This document shows positions 46,113-63,744 of a DNA stretch of 64,000 nt, piece by piece; positions within the stretch are counted from its first letter, which is position 1, and each line of letters opens with the position of its first letter. The position numbers were made by a program, and so were the translations under genes. The notes beneath the pieces are model-generated. The model was given only the letters and a program-made list of their open reading frames with translations. It was not told where the DNA came from and did not search any database. The DNA is from Acanthornis magna (Eukaryota > Chordata > Aves > Passeriformes > Acanthizidae), in NCBI GenBank assembly GCA_036785705.1, contig JAWUZG010000029.1, positions 18,270,501 to 18,334,500 of the forward strand. Direction: 5' to 3'.

Positions 46113-47655
46113 GAGACTGCATTTAGCAATTTACATTTCCTTCCTCTCTTAAAAGTGCATGGCATGTATTTCCTCTGTTCTAACTGACCTGTAGTAGTCA
46201 CAGGATAACAATGTATCATGGACAATCATACCTAATATACTCATCTCACAGAGAGTAGTGAGACTTGAGCTACAGATCCAGTGAGGACAGAAATGAGTGT
46301 GAAAAATCCACAGAAACAAGACACCACACCCCAAGTAAATTTAGATATGGCAGTATAGAAAGGTGATACTGAAATAAGGTTTTTTTTGTTTCTTTTTGTT
46401 ATTAAGCTTCAGATTGAAACATTTCAACATTTTGAACTAAGATGTTCAGAAACTTGAAGTTTTCAAAGAATTTGGGGATCAACTTGTTCAGAAATATAAT
46501 TACTTTTCACTTAAAATTTCTGTTAAGTGACTATTTCTTCAGTTAGGGAGTCACTAATACCACATCTAATGAGGTCAGTAAAAGTTTTTCTTTTGGATCT
46601 GGCTGAGATTGAAAGAGTGACTGATGTTTCTGAAAATGCACCTTTTTTTTTTTTTCTTTTTTTTTTTTTGGTGAGCTGACCCTTTCGAAAACTCTGACAA
46701 TGCTGAGGAAACAGCACCAAGGGAGGGAAAAATTAATTAATAACTCCATAGCAATCCATGTTTATTTTAGAAGATCTAATCAGCAGTGAAGGAGGGCTAG
46801 AAAACTATCTTCATGGAAGAGCCAGACAGAAACAGAAAAGGACTGCAGTAGGAAATGTATGAAATACAAAAATGGAGAGGCATCACTTCACTATGGACAT
46901 CCTTAGTTTCACTTCCCTCTCCTTTTTTCCTCCAGGTTTTTTGTCTTCCATATTTTACGTATAAGCTTTCTCTTTATCTCTTCCATTTTCAGAGTAACAC
47001 AGATTGTACTAAATCAACTCACTTTCTCTGGTGACTCAGAGAGTACGAAAAAGTAAACCGACAATGAGAAAACCTGTCAAGCATTCACTAACTCAGATTA
47101 AGCAATTTCTTCCTTTTCTTCCTGGAGGCAAATTAGAAGGATTTAGAATGCATTAGCATTGAAATGGTTTGGTGATAGTAAACGAAACAGGATGACAATA
47201 ACTGAATTCATCCAACACCACCATCTCTGGGATCAGTGTTTCAATACAGTCTTAAAACTCCTGAAGTGGCACATGGTCTGCCTTATTCTGGTACATTCTT
47301 TCCAATGCACTGGTGAAGCAGCTCTGCAACAGTAAGGAGTCTGTAATTCCCTAAATTGTTCATGGAGAGGTAAATGTTGTGGAACATCTCTAGACCTGAA
47401 CCTTCTACTTAATTTACAGAGTACAGTGTTTTCTGGAGATCTTTGAAAGCACCTATTCTTCTCATTGATATTACAGGAACTGTAGAAGATTGTACAGAGG
47501 ATTTACAATTCTGTAGATTGAGGATGACTACAAGACAAGTAATTAAATTATGCCTTGGTTACTGACTGTCTACCTACGCTATGCAAACTCCTTTCCTCAA
47601 AGGCTTTTTCTCTGCTCTCATTCCCTTCTAGTTCTCTAAGTCTCCACTCACCATA
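46113..47655. other. Unassigned DNA with a T-rich tract
   Basis: No gene recognised. T-rich run at about 46641-46669. Lys-rich minus-strand frames crossing it are artefacts. Confidence 0.5.
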
Positions 47656-48665
47656 AGAGGATCATAGAATGTCTTGGGTTGGAAGGAACCTTAAAGACTA
47701 TCTAATTCTAACCCTCCTGCCCTGAGAAGGGACATTTTTCAGTGCAGCACAGCTGATTGCTCAGAGGACCATCTAACCTGGCCTGGAACACTTCCAGGGA
47801 TAGGGCATCTACAACTTCCCTAGGCAACTTGTTCCAGTGCCTCACCAATGTCACAGTAAAGGGTTTCTTCCTATCATCTAATCTAAGCCTACTCTCCTTG
47901 AGTTTGAAGTCTTTCTCCCTTATTCTGTCACTACATGTTCTTTTAAAAAAGTCCCTCTCAATCCTTCTTGTCATTACCTTCAGATACTGAAGGGAAGGTG
48001 ACAATTAGGTCTTTGTGAAACCTTCTCTTCTTCAGGCTGAACAATCCCAGCTCTCTTAGCTTTTCCTCATAGCGTTTTCTCTTTTCCTCGTAACAGCACC
48101 ATCCCTCTGATCATCTTGGTAGCCCTCGTCTGGACTCGCTCTAACAGGTTCTTTCTGGATTGGGGACCCCAGAGCTGGATACAGCACTCCAGATAGGATC
48201 TGGATAGAGCAAAGTAGAGGAGCAGAATCACCTCCCTCACCCTGCTGGCCACACTTCTTTTGATGCAACCCAAGATACATTTGGCTTTCTGGGCTGCAAG
48301 TGCACTTTACTGGGTCCTGTCCAGCCTCTCATCCATCAGCACCCCCTACTCTTTCTTGTCAGGGTTCATCCCCCAGCCTGACCCAGCTGCAGCACCTTGC
48401 ACTTGGTTTTATTAAACTTTATGAGATTCCCATAGGATCACTTCTTGAGTTTGTCCAGGTCCCTCTGGATGACATCCTGTTCTTCAGGTGTGTCAACTGC
48501 ACCACTCAGCTTGGTGTCATCTGCAAATTTGCTGAGGGTGCACTGGATTCCAGAGTCCATTCAGACTTTGAACCGTTGACTACTACCCTCTGGATATGTT
48601 CGTCCAACCAATTTCTTATCCATTTAAGAGTCCTCTCAGCAAATACCTCTCCATCTACTCATACT
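47656..48665 (-). mobile_element. CR1 LINE 3' part (antisense)
   Basis: Antisense CR1 with its 3' end at the left (ATCATAGAATGTCTTGGGTT). A 98-codon frame at 48004-47708 preserves the ORF2 C terminus (RTCSDRIREKDFKLKESRL ... TLVRHWNKLPREVVDALSLE), and the upstream segment near 48280-48056 reads KKCGQQGEGGDSAPLLCS. 5'-truncated near 48665, within the RT region. This is one of the less decayed CR1 copies in the window. Confidence 0.92.
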
Positions 48666-53407
<4,742 letters not shown>

Positions 53408-53412
53408 CCTTT

Positions 53413-54397
53413 TGTCTTCGTTTGATAGACAGGTGTCTGCTTAGGAAGGTGGGAACCTTCCTTAGAACAGAGAATGTGAATCCCCTTCCCTCCGAATTAT
53501 TATAACTTTAGAATCAAGGGCTCTCAGACAAAGGTATGGGAAAAGAAATAAGAGGTTTTTTTACTAGTATCTATAATGAGGTAAACAATCAGTAACAAAA
53601 AAAAATAATAAACAAGGTGAAGGAAAACAGTAAACAAAACCAAAAACTCGGTGGCAAATGTCCCTGGGCTGTCAGGCACTTTCCCGGTTGGTGCAGTCAC
53701 AGTCACGGCCAGCAGGGGCGCTATTGGTCTCCTAGACCAGCAGGGCAGGTGCGATGACTCCCGGGAAGCTGCAGATGGCGCTGTGGCGTGAGGTTGGATC
53801 TGTGTCACGCATGTAATGGCAGATGGGCTGGAGCAGGGTGGAGCGCAGATGGACAAAGCGCAGCAAGGAGATGGAACGGCCAGGTGGGCTCACCTGAGCC
53901 AGCCAGCAGAGGAGGCAGCAGGAGTTCCGCAGGTGTGGCAGGCAAGGCGTGGGGGCGGCAGCAGGCAGGGCGAGGAGCGGCAGCAGGCAGGGCGAGGAGA
54001 GGCAGCGGGGGGGGGGGGGGCGGTTCTGCTGCAGCGCAGCTGGGAAACGCGCCCTCCCGGAGGGTAGAAAGGGGCCGGGATCCCGTCCTCCCCCGTCCCA
54101 AGTGAGAACTCACCCAACAGGTAGAGAGAAAAACCAGTGCAAAACCGGGCCTTTTCTGCAGTTGTAGCCAAAAAGCAGAGCAGCCTTTTTCCCCCTGCTC
54201 TCCCCTCCAAGAGCCCCGAGCGAGTGAGTGAGTGTCCCGTTATCAAATCTTGCAATCTCTTGTTCCCCTGCCTGGCCAGCGAAAAGGCTTTGTCTCCTTT
54301 GTGAGCATAGATGGCCCTTAAGTACCGGTCATTAGTTGCTTAGCAACAGAATGGGAAAAATTCCACTTGCCCCCCCCCGCCCCCCCAACCTTCCACA
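53413..54397 (-). mobile_element. Solo LTR (985 bp) with CCTTT target duplication
   Basis: Minus-oriented LTR, flanked by CCTTT at 53408-53412 and 54398-54402. On the minus strand it starts TGTGGAAGGTTGGGGGG and ends AACGAAGACA. The 3' part matches the 42.4-kb LTR. A GC-rich part (53790-54110) contains two copies of a GGCAGCAGGCAGGGCGAGGA unit and a run of 13 G. Dense open frames on both strands here follow from GC content and are not genes. Confidence 0.88.
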
Positions 54398-54402
54398 CCT
54401 TT

Positions 54403-57400
54403 GTTAAGCAAAATGTGGCCTCATATACTTGAGGGAAGTAATCTCAAGTATATCTCTTACTAACCTTAGTAATCCCCTACTAAGAAGAGACAAGATTAAA
54501 TCACAAATTTTTGAACTGCATCTTCTGCTTGTGAACACAATAAACTGAAAATGTAGATATGGAAACACTGATAAATATTATTTTGGGTTTCCAAAATATT
54601 CTTCTATGGATATGAAGAGCTGTGAGGTGACTTTGGCTTCTGGTTCTTTTCCTATTAAAAAAAAATTGTCTCTGAATTCCCTACATTCAACAGATCTGGA
54701 AAGTAGGTGAGAACAACTGAGAAGTTTTCCACTTAGGTCAAGGAGAATTACAGTCGCCTAATAATCTCATACCATAACTTTTAGAGTGCACTGCAAACTC
54801 ATCCTAGAAACCTCCACTCCTTCAGGAGAAGAAAATGAAAATATGCACCTTTTCCATGGATATCACATTCTCCCAATAGTTCCCCCCAGCCCAGACCAAA
54901 ATCTGTGGTGCTTGGTATTTTATAATTATGCAGTCTTTATTAGAAACGATGAATGGTGTTATGATGTTCTGTCTTACCTGCCTGCTCTTGCCTAGCAGCT
55001 TATGCCCCCTTGTAGGTAGACTGTAAGATAGAAACCATTAAAGAAAGACCAAAAAAAGAAAATTTAAATACCCCAAAAGAACAGCTACTCTGTCCTAAGA
55101 AGAGACAGGGTCAGGAAGGCAGTCCTATGGGCAGGCACAACACAGGTGATTCAGGACATAGATGGGGATGGCTTGTAGAAAAACAGAGCCATAAGCTTAT
55201 CTTTCCTGCATGTCACACCTACCTTCCCCTCAATATATATTGACCTCTGTTAAGTGTTCAGATTAAAATCTTGATTTTATCCTTAAGGGAAAGACCACGA
55301 AAGTTTAAGCATTCTCCATGAGTAAAGTCTATCATTTCTGAACTTAAATGTTACTAAGAATCTAATAAAATCAGTTTATCTGGGCCAGGAGTGAGTAGAA
55401 TGGAAGCAAAAGCCTTTTTAGTACATCACATAAGAGGCAGCTGTATGACAGCTGTCAACTGTTCCATGTCTGCATAGTGACATGGTAATTAGTAATGACA
55501 CCTGCAATAATAACTAGCTTTGCTCTCTATGAATTTGGCTGACTTGGCCGTACCCTAATATTGGAAAATATACCTATGACTGTAACACAAGACTACTGCT
55601 GTTTTTTTGCTCCTCATCTCACTTCCAAACATCATTCCTAAGTCTACATATATTCTTTTTGTTTTTTTACACTTTAAAAGCAGTGAATGCATGAAGTCAT
55701 ACTGAGGAATTCATGGGAAACACCAGTCTTTCAGACTTTGTTTTATCTCAAAATTGGACAAAAGTTTAAAAAGTCTCAATTTTGGGGATTGAAATGCAAT
55801 TAAGTTCACATAAGTTCAAGGTTAAACTGTATTTCTATATAGTAGTACTTTGCCTATGGGTTTGTAGGTATGGAATGTATAACCATAGTTTGTGCTATAA
55901 ATCATTCTTTACAGCATGCTACATTTACCCTGGAGCACACAGCCTTGTGAAATTCCCATGACAAAGCAGATTATTTGATCAGAAAGAGATCGAGACTGAG
56001 ACACATGATGGGAAATTCTACCCTTCAAAGAATAGCCTGCAAATTAATGGAGCATTGAGATACATTTCTCATGAGGCACTGTGTCATAAGCAAGACAGGT
56101 CATTTCAGAACAAATAGTTGTGGAAAAGCATTTTGATGTAGTTCAACAAAATAAAAAGCTCGATCTTTGGTTCAAATCAGCCAAAGTAGAACATTCTGTT
56201 GTGAATTTTCAGGGTAACAATTTTCCAACCAGAAATTTCAGTACTGAAAATATATTTCTTACTGGAGGAAACAGATAACAAATGATTAGATAATGAAGTA
56301 ACACAAACTTACAGAACACAAAAATGCAACCAGTGATGAATATTTTCTTTTATATAGTTTTCTAAAAATAAAAGTAGAGCTCTCGGGAAACCATTGCCAA
56401 ATCGGTTTATAACAATTAACCACCTTATTGTATGACTTAATTTTTGGTGAATCCTGGGACAGATAGGAAACACTGGGAGAAGTGTCTAGTAATTTCCATT
56501 AGTAGTCTGAGGGCTTTTTATAACCAAATTTGTAAAGCAAAATAAAATTGCAAAGCATTCCTTTATTATATGCAGCCATAAATATTCTGTAAGTTTCTAG
56601 CAGTTCTAACAAAAATTGAAAATCATCTTTTCTGATTCTACATAAATGCATCCCAGTACACAGTTCCTGAATACCTTGAGTTAGGGAGACTGTCCACTGT
56701 TGTGTAGAGGGAGGATTATCTCATTTTTACCAAGCACAAAGGAAGCCTCCAGCAGAGCCAGAAATTAACCCCAGCTCTCCTGCCTTTCTGTTTCGTTTTT
56801 CAACCCAAAGATAAGCAAACATGGCTCATAGATATTTAAGTCAATGCTAAAGAGAAGCTTCTTTCCCTGCAGGTTCAACCAAAGCCGCTGAGGCTATCAG
56901 TTTAAGAAGCTGCCTTGCTTTGCATTACAGAGGAGGGAGGGAAGAACTGATCTGCAACATGGCTGTGTTAGACATAAGATAAAGTGGGAGGTGGCTTCAT
57001 TGCATTATTACCTCCTAGATTCAATGGTGTAACTCTCAGTAGCACAGTGAAAACACATGGAAAGGTTGCAACAATCAGAAATCTTACACTTAAGTCTTTA
57101 GAGAGGTAATTTTGACATGTGAAATATGGTGTATATGAATTTACAAAGTTACTCTATTTTTTTTTTTAACTGCAGAGCAACATAATTGTTTTTAGACTAT
57201 CAATGTCTGCCTAGCTGTAACCGTGAAAGCTCATTACTGGCTCACTGAAGATTAGAATCTCCCAGTAAGCCAGCATGTTTTCTTCCAACCAAATTTTCCA
57301 GTTCTCTTTATGGTCAATGAAAGAGTTCACCCACGTTACAAGGAAGACACAGAGAGGTTGTTTTCTCTGTTGAAGGAAGAAGTAGCCTAGCCTTGGACTA

Positions 57401-58104
57401 AACACTGAGCTCTGAGATTACACTGTCTGACAAGTGGCGCATTCACCCAGGCAGAAACGAGAAAAGTAGAACACTTGTGAAGTTTTGGTGAAAGAAAGAT
57501 TAAATTCTGCAATGCTGGTGATTTTTTTTCCCTATCCAATGAAGAAAAAGGAGGCAAACCACAATCAGTACTGTGACACTGAGTATCTGCATAAGTATCT
57601 GATACTTGAAAACTTTACCTGGGAAACAAGCATTTTGTCCTTTTTTAACATTTCAATAGGATAATACAGAAAAAAAAACTGACATTGCCCTTTGTCACCA
57701 TGGAAAGTTGACAATCTTCAGAACCTGTTTTTTCCAGTCTTACCAAGCAGTGTCATATTAAAAGGGTGGTCTTTCACTTTTAACAGTCTTCTTCTAGGTA
57801 AGTCCACAGTACTCTGTTGCACAACTGAATCCTTCCCTTTTCGGTGTCAAAGCTATGGTAAATCCATTGGTCTGAATCCTATGCCATCTCAGAAAGCAAG
57901 TCTGGAAACCATAGAAAAAATTCCCAGCACTCATTTATTATGAAACATCAGCAGTGTTTTTAGAGCCCATCAGTCAATAGAGAGCTTTATTGCTGATGAT
58001 ATTGTGGGAAGGTATTTTTTGAGGTTGAATCATTGGGCTGGTACTCTGGAAACACAAGCTCCAAATGGACAAAACCTTCTTTTGCACATCAGTTTCCTGT
58101 GTGC
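54403..58104. other. Unassigned AT-rich DNA
   Basis: 3.7 kb with no recognised gene or repeat. Ends in CATGC, the target duplication of the next LTR. Confidence 0.5.
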
Positions 58105-58109
58105 CATGC

Positions 58110-58997
58110 TGTCAGAGACTGAAATGGTTCATGCCTCAAACATTGATGTAAAGTTTTGCTCATTGTAACAAAAACTGTATAAAGAAACTACAAGCAAAGA
58201 AGCCTCCGTGAAGATACCTGACTGAGACTTTGGACTGCAAGTCAAACTGCTGAGCTTAGATAAAGGGAAACCTATTGTTCAGTCATCTCAGGCTGAAGGA
58301 AAGGTGTGCATCCACAAAAGCCAAAGCCACCAGCTGCACTAAGAATCATCCCCAGCTGAGTTTGGGGTGGGGGGAGAGCACAGCTCACACAGCCAGATTT
58401 GCACAGACTCCCCCGCAACCGAGGGGGAAGGAGGAGGTTTCGGGTGCATGGCATAACTTCTGGTCAGAGGCAATAGACACCCATCCTCTGTTACACAAAC
58501 TGGCCCAGCTGTGGAACCCCCAAGCCCACAGGCCGCATCCACGAGACATTCACGTGAGAAGCAGCTGAGGGGGTGTCATAATCCACCAAAGACCCCCCCG
58601 AAGTGCTAGGCCTTGCATCACAGGACTGCATGTGATGCAAGCAGAGTCTGCTGCAAGAGACTGGCCCCCACCCCCGGGGGGACTTGCCTGGACATAGCCA
58701 CCTGGCTTGAGTGTGTATTAACCCATGGGATTCTGTGCTTTTTGGTGGTACCATCACCACCAAGAAGACCAGCTGGAGAGGATCAATGCAACATCGTTGG
58801 GATCCACAGATGGTGATATTCTTTTATTCTCTTTCTGTTCCCCCCACCTCTTTTCCTACTTCTCCCTTTCTCTCTTCTCTCTCTCTCTCATATTTACTAC
58901 CAAATAAAACCCATACTATTGGTTGACATATGGTCTCGTTTGCACCTTAAATTGGGCAGAGGTATTTCTAAAGAACCTTAATAATTGGATCTTAACT
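58110..58997 (+). mobile_element. Solo LTR (~888 bp) with CATGC target duplication
   Basis: Starts TGTCAGAGACTGAAATGG. TATA-like TGTATAAAGAAAC lies at about 58175 and AATAAA at about 58904 after a long pyrimidine tract. The end block (GGTTGACATATGGTCTCGTT, TTGCACC) is one I associate with a bird ERV LTR. Flanked by CATGC on both sides (58105-58109 and 58998-59002). With this duplication the 3' terminus reads CT and not CA, a probable mutation. If the end is elsewhere, the duplication is coincidental. Confidence 0.7.
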
Positions 58998-59002
58998 CAT
59001 GC

Positions 59003-59845
59003 GAATATAATACTTCCTCTTGCCAATAGTATCTTTTTAAATTGTAAGATTTCTGTCTTTGTACTCTAATCGGTGGAATAATGTGCTCTTTTTTTTAGTA
59101 TCAGTGGAGCAGAAGTTTTGAAGTCCTCTGAAACAGCAAATGCTGGGGCTTCTTGTTCTTTATCAATTCTCATGTCTTTCAGAAATTAACCCTCTCCCAA
59201 AAGTTCAGATGCCTTTGCACCCAAATGTGAGTTTAGTGTGATGGTACCAACATAACTGTCCAGCTGCTATCCCTCAGAGCATGCAAACTGCTCCATCAAA
59301 CCACAAAAATCAATGCAATTATTAATCACATCAAGGTTCCTGAGATGGTGAGAGGGGTAGGCGAGAAGGAGTTCCATACAGCAAGAGATAGAAACCAGGC
59401 TTTGTTAGAAGACATTCCGAAAGAAAAATTGATTAAGCCCCACAAAAGCAGCTTTTAAGTGGCTTGGTATCAGGGAACATGGTGTTGAAAGGTAAGACTT
59501 AAAAAATGCTGTATTATTCAGTGAATTTGGGAGGCTTTTTGTCTGATCTTGGGAGTGTTGGTTCAAGGCACAGCTCAAATGCCGCAGAAGTAATGTATTC
59601 ACTTTGCTGAGACACTTGATCTGTATCACCTGGGACAATGCCACCACTTCCTGAGGAAATCCCATCCATGAGGTGAACTGTATCTAAGAGAAGTGATTTT
59701 ATAACTTTCCTGGCTTGAAAACACAAAAAAGCAGTGTCTAGGTCTGCCACAGTCATGTAAAACAGCTCAGATGTAACACCAGAGGCAAAATATGTTGCAA
59801 ACACACTACCATTGTTTGGGGTGGAAAAAAATTGCTTTCCTGTTA
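59003..59845. other. Unassigned DNA
   Basis: No recognised gene or repeat; the minus-strand frame 59864-59514 runs into the CR1 end and shows no domain. Confidence 0.45.
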
Positions 59846-60266
59846 CAGAATCACAGAATAACAAGGTTGGAAGAGATCTTCAACATCCTTTAGTGCAACC
59901 ATCAGTGTAGAATCACCATAATCACCTCTAAACCATATCCCCAAGAACATTTCCAGAGATGGAGCCTATGCCACCTCCATGGGCAACTTATTTCAATGCC
60001 TAATCACTCTTTCAGTGACTTTTTTAAAAAAAAATCTAATAAGAACCTCTGCTGGCGCAACTTGGGGCCATTTCCTTTCATCCTTTCATTTCAGCAATGG
60101 CAGAGGAGACTGACCTCCACGTCACTACAACCCTCTTTCAGGTAGGGAGAAATTAAGTCCCCTCTGAACTTTCTCTTCTCCAGGATAAAAAACCCCAATC
60201 TCCTCAGCTGCTTCTCATAGGACTTGTTTTCTAGACCCTTTACAAGCTTTATTGCCTGTCTTGGAG

Positions 60267-61089
60267 TGATTTATGATGATAGTCTATTCCACGATCATCT
60301 GCTTTATGTCCAAAAATGGTTGCTGTGTTGTTAAGGTCCAGGACTGGGTGTATTTGGGGCTGGGGAAAGGGGGGGAGCTTTGGGCTCTTTGGCAGGCATT
60401 TTGAAAGCCTCCCTGCCCAGGAGTTCTGTGGCACTGCGTGGTTAGGTTGTGCTTGGCTAGCTTGGTTTTCTTGGCCCAGGCAAAATGTTTTTCCCTTCCA
60501 TGTCTTTGAGGAGTTTCAGTTGCCTTGAGGTGAACTGAACAGCTGCTGGTCTGGGACCAGAGAAGCGGGACTGGCCAGAGCGGGCCACCCTGTTCCAACC
60601 CCAAGCCTCCAGGAACCAAGCTGGGAAGAGAAAGCACACCAAGAGGCTCCAGCCCAGCTGCTTCCTCTGCCGTGACTGCTGTGGAGAGGAGGTTGATGCC
60701 AGAGACCCACCAGGTTTTTGCCTACTGCTGGAACTCCTCCGTGGAAGCTCCACTTTCCTCAGAGTGAAAGCCAGCACCATCTTGCACCACATGTCAGGAA
60801 GAGGTATTTCTCCAGCATCTGCCCCATTCTCCAGGCATTTTGGGGTCTTTGTTCCTCTGTGTGAATGTGTGGGGTGAGTTCTGATAGTCTGGTTTTTAGT
60901 AGTTCTTTACCTTTCTTCCTTGCTTGTGGGCATTCTGTTGTTAATAAATTGTTGGTTTGGTTTTGTTTTCTTTCCATTTTCCTCTACTAGTATTCATTTT
61001 CTGATGGTGGAGGGGGTTTATTTAAACCCTTTAGAGGAGACTACTCATTACAGAGTGTCCTCTCTTAAATTTGTCTCAAAACGGAGACA
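60267..61089 (+). mobile_element. Probable solo LTR nested in CR1 (~0.82 kb)
   Basis: Non-CR1 sequence between TTGCCTGTCTTGGAG and CCTACTTTGAACATACTCC of the CR1. TG start, AATAAA at about 60941, and a 3' part (GGTGGAGGGGGTTTATTTAA, then CTACTCATTACAGAGTGTC) ending GGAGACA, consistent with a bird ERV LTR in plus orientation. Flanks are similar but not identical, so the duplication is not clean and edges are approximate. ORFs inside are not called. Confidence 0.6.
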
Positions 61090-61613
61090 TTGGCCTACTT
61101 TGAACATACTCCAACACCTCAGTGTCCTCTTTGAAGTGAGGAGCCCAAACATGAACATAGTACTCAAGGTACGACAGCACCAATGCCAGGCACAGCAGCA
61201 CAATCACTTCCCTAGTCCAGCTGGCCACACTTTTCTTGACACAGGCCAAGGTGCCACTGGTCTTCTTGGCCACCTGGCCACATTGCTGGCTCATATCCAG
61301 ACAGCTGTCAACAAGCACCCCCAAATCCCTTTCCACTCAGCAGCTCTTAAACCATTCTTCCCCCAGCCAGTAGTTCTGCATGGGGCTGTTGTAACCCAAG
61401 TGCAGGACCTGACATTTCACCTTACTGAACTTCATGCAGTTGTCCTCAGCTCATCAATCTAGTCTGTCAAGATCCTTCTGTATAGACTTCCAATCTTCAT
61501 GCAGATCAAGATTCCCATCTAAAGTCACGTCATCTGTGAACTTACTGAGGGCGCTCTCAATTCACTCATCCTGATCAGTGATAAAGATATTAAACAGGAC
61601 TGGCCCTAATACT

Positions 61614-62131
61614 TGTAATGAATGACCTTGTGTTTGTTAATCAAATCTTGCTTAAGCGAGGGAATAGATAGCTAAAACTGCATCAGGAAGCTCAGAAATC
61701 TTGCCTAAGTAGAGGAACAGATAGCTGAAACAAGGCCAGGAGGAACAGATAGCTGAAGCAAGGCCAGGGGGCAATGTCAGGAACGTAAACAATGTAAGAG
61801 TCTCCTCCCCCCCCCCACCCCGATTGTAAGAAGGACACAGAAAGGACGTCAGAGGAAGACTACAGCCTTCAGCCCCACGACCACCAGAAGGCAGAAAAAG
61901 ACCCCCTAGCAACAGACTGCGAAGACGCAGAGTACTCCCAGAAGATATACGTGCACCAGAAGAAGAAGGATATAAAACCAGAGACTTTAGGGGGGTAGGC
62001 TGCACACCATTGGCGGAGCGGAGACTCCGTGGCTGCTCAGCGCTGTTTTGCTTGCTGTCGCTTGCTCAATAAATCAAATTCTTTTAATTGGCCTGGCTCC
62101 TGTCAATCTATTTTGACTCTAATTTATAACA
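61614..62131 (+). mobile_element. Solo LTR (518 bp) nested in CR1, ATACT duplication
   Basis: TGTAATGAATGACC start and TTATAACA end, flanked by ATACT at 61609-61613 and 62132-62136. CR1 sequence is colinear across it. TATA box GGATATAAAACC is at about 61968 and AATAAA at about 62070. U3 contains three copies of an AACAGATAGCTGAA-type block (about 61660-61765) and a run of C at 61806. Clean edges make this the best-defined nested insertion. Confidence 0.9.
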
Positions 62132-62315
62132 ATACTGATACCTGAAGAACTCCACTGGTGACCAGGCACTGACTGGATTTAATTCCATTCACTGCTACTC
62201 TCTGGGCACAGCCATCCAGCCGGTTCTTCATCCAATGAAGAGTACACCTGTCCAAGCTGACAGTTTCTTCAGGATAATGCTGTGGGAGATGGTGTCAAAT
62301 GCTGTCCCTTCTGTG

Positions 62316-63744
62316 AATGTTGTCAGGACCAAGAAACTCAACCTTCTTTGAAATCACTTTGATTCTTAATTGTAGTCAGGAATTTGTCAGTTTTTTTCTA
62401 TTATTTCCTTTAAGGAGATCTTAAGACTAACAAAAAGCCTGAAAGAATGGGCTAGAAACCTCCTTTGTGCAGAGGATAGTATGTACAGCATAAACTGACA
62501 TTTTCATTTCCTTCGATAGAGGGAGTCCAGAGCCTTTTCCACTTGCTGTGGCCTTCCAATGTCTTTCCAGACAGCATATTGCAGTTACACAAGAATGGTG
62601 AGAAAATGTCTGTGGCTGCATTTGGTTAAAGAAAAAACTGAAAAAAAATGGAGCCTCCCATCTCTCAGAGAAGTTGTTAGAAGAAACACCCATGCAACAG
62701 AAGGAGGTCAAAGAAAGGACAGTAGTGATTTTGGGGAGTAAAGCAGAAGAGTCAGGAAAAAGGAACATTTTTTCTTTTTAGAATAGCTCACAGAGGAGGA
62801 GATGCAGTGACACACCTTCTCAGGGCAAGAAGTCAGTATCTAGAGGAAGTTTCCCAGCTGAGTAATCCAGGGGTCTGATTCTCAATTGCCTGACAACTTG
62901 CACAGCCATTTATAACAGGGCACAATGAGGGTAATACGTTACAATGGGACTGAACTCTAGGTGACACAACATGAAGGTCAATAGTTTGGCCCCAAATACG
63001 AAAAGTACAGAGATTAACTTCCGCTACATTTAACTAGTGCTATTACCATTAATTTCCTGTACACAGACAGCTGAAGATATGCTTTTGACTTCAAGTTAAT
63101 TAACACATAATGATTAATCTGATAGGGTACATCTTTTCACACAAGAATGTCGTCTTGATCACAGTTTGGGCACCAGCACCAATCATTAACTCTGTGTTTT
63201 AATTTCTTACTACTCTCCAGAAGCAAATTTAGCTTTGCAAATCTGTTGATGGAAAGAATGACTGACTAGATTCCCCCTTCTGTGTGTTTAGTTCATTTTA
63301 TAACACACTTAGGACATTTTGGAAATCTTTTTTCCCACCACACTCTTTCCCCTTTCATCCAAGAAGGTTTCAAGGTAGATGTCAATGACTCCGCGTCAGC
63401 CATAAATTTATACCAGCTCTTTATCAGAGAATGTGAAAAAATGAGAAGTTTCTAAAAATTGAAAGGCATATAAACATTTTGTGACAGTTTCACAGACAGA
63501 TCTGTCTCACTTTGCTTGCGGGCATTTAACGGAACAGAATTCTTCTTGCCACCAACTAGAGTAATGTGTGTTTGTTTCACTGGAGCGGGGTCTTGAACTT
63601 CATCAGCTTCACATGACATTCCTTATACTATGTGATACCTACTGAATATCACTGTTATTATTACTTCTTGCTTTATATTTGCCATGTGATTACTTTGTAA
63701 CACTTGGCTAATACTTCTACATTTTCTTTTAATGTTTAATGCAA
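62316..63744. other. Unassigned AT-rich DNA
   Basis: No recognised gene or repeat between the CR1 end and the LTR at the window edge. Confidence 0.45.

Larger units (their letters stand above)
59846..62315 (-). mobile_element. CR1 LINE (antisense), split by two LTR insertions
   Basis: Antisense CR1 in three colinear pieces: 59846-60266, about 61090-61613 and 62137-62315. The 3' end is at the left (CAGAATCACAGAATAACAAG). Pieces are recognised by GGTTGGAAGAGATCTTCAAC, ACTTTCTCTTCTCCAGGATA, CCAACACCTCAGTGTCCTC, AAGCACCCCCAAATCCC and CTGGCCCTAATACT ... ACCTGAAGAACTCCACTGG. The longest frame is 61336-61076 on the minus strand (86 codons, including LVDSCLDMSQQCGQVAKK), matching ORF2. Broken by stops elsewhere. 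Confidence 0.92.

Noticed and set aside
53780..54260. GC-rich block with long overlapping ORFs on both strands, a candidate host first exon
   Set aside because: Contained wholly within the 985-bp LTR, whose CCTTT duplication defines its edges. ORFs result from low stop-codon frequency in GC-rich repeats.
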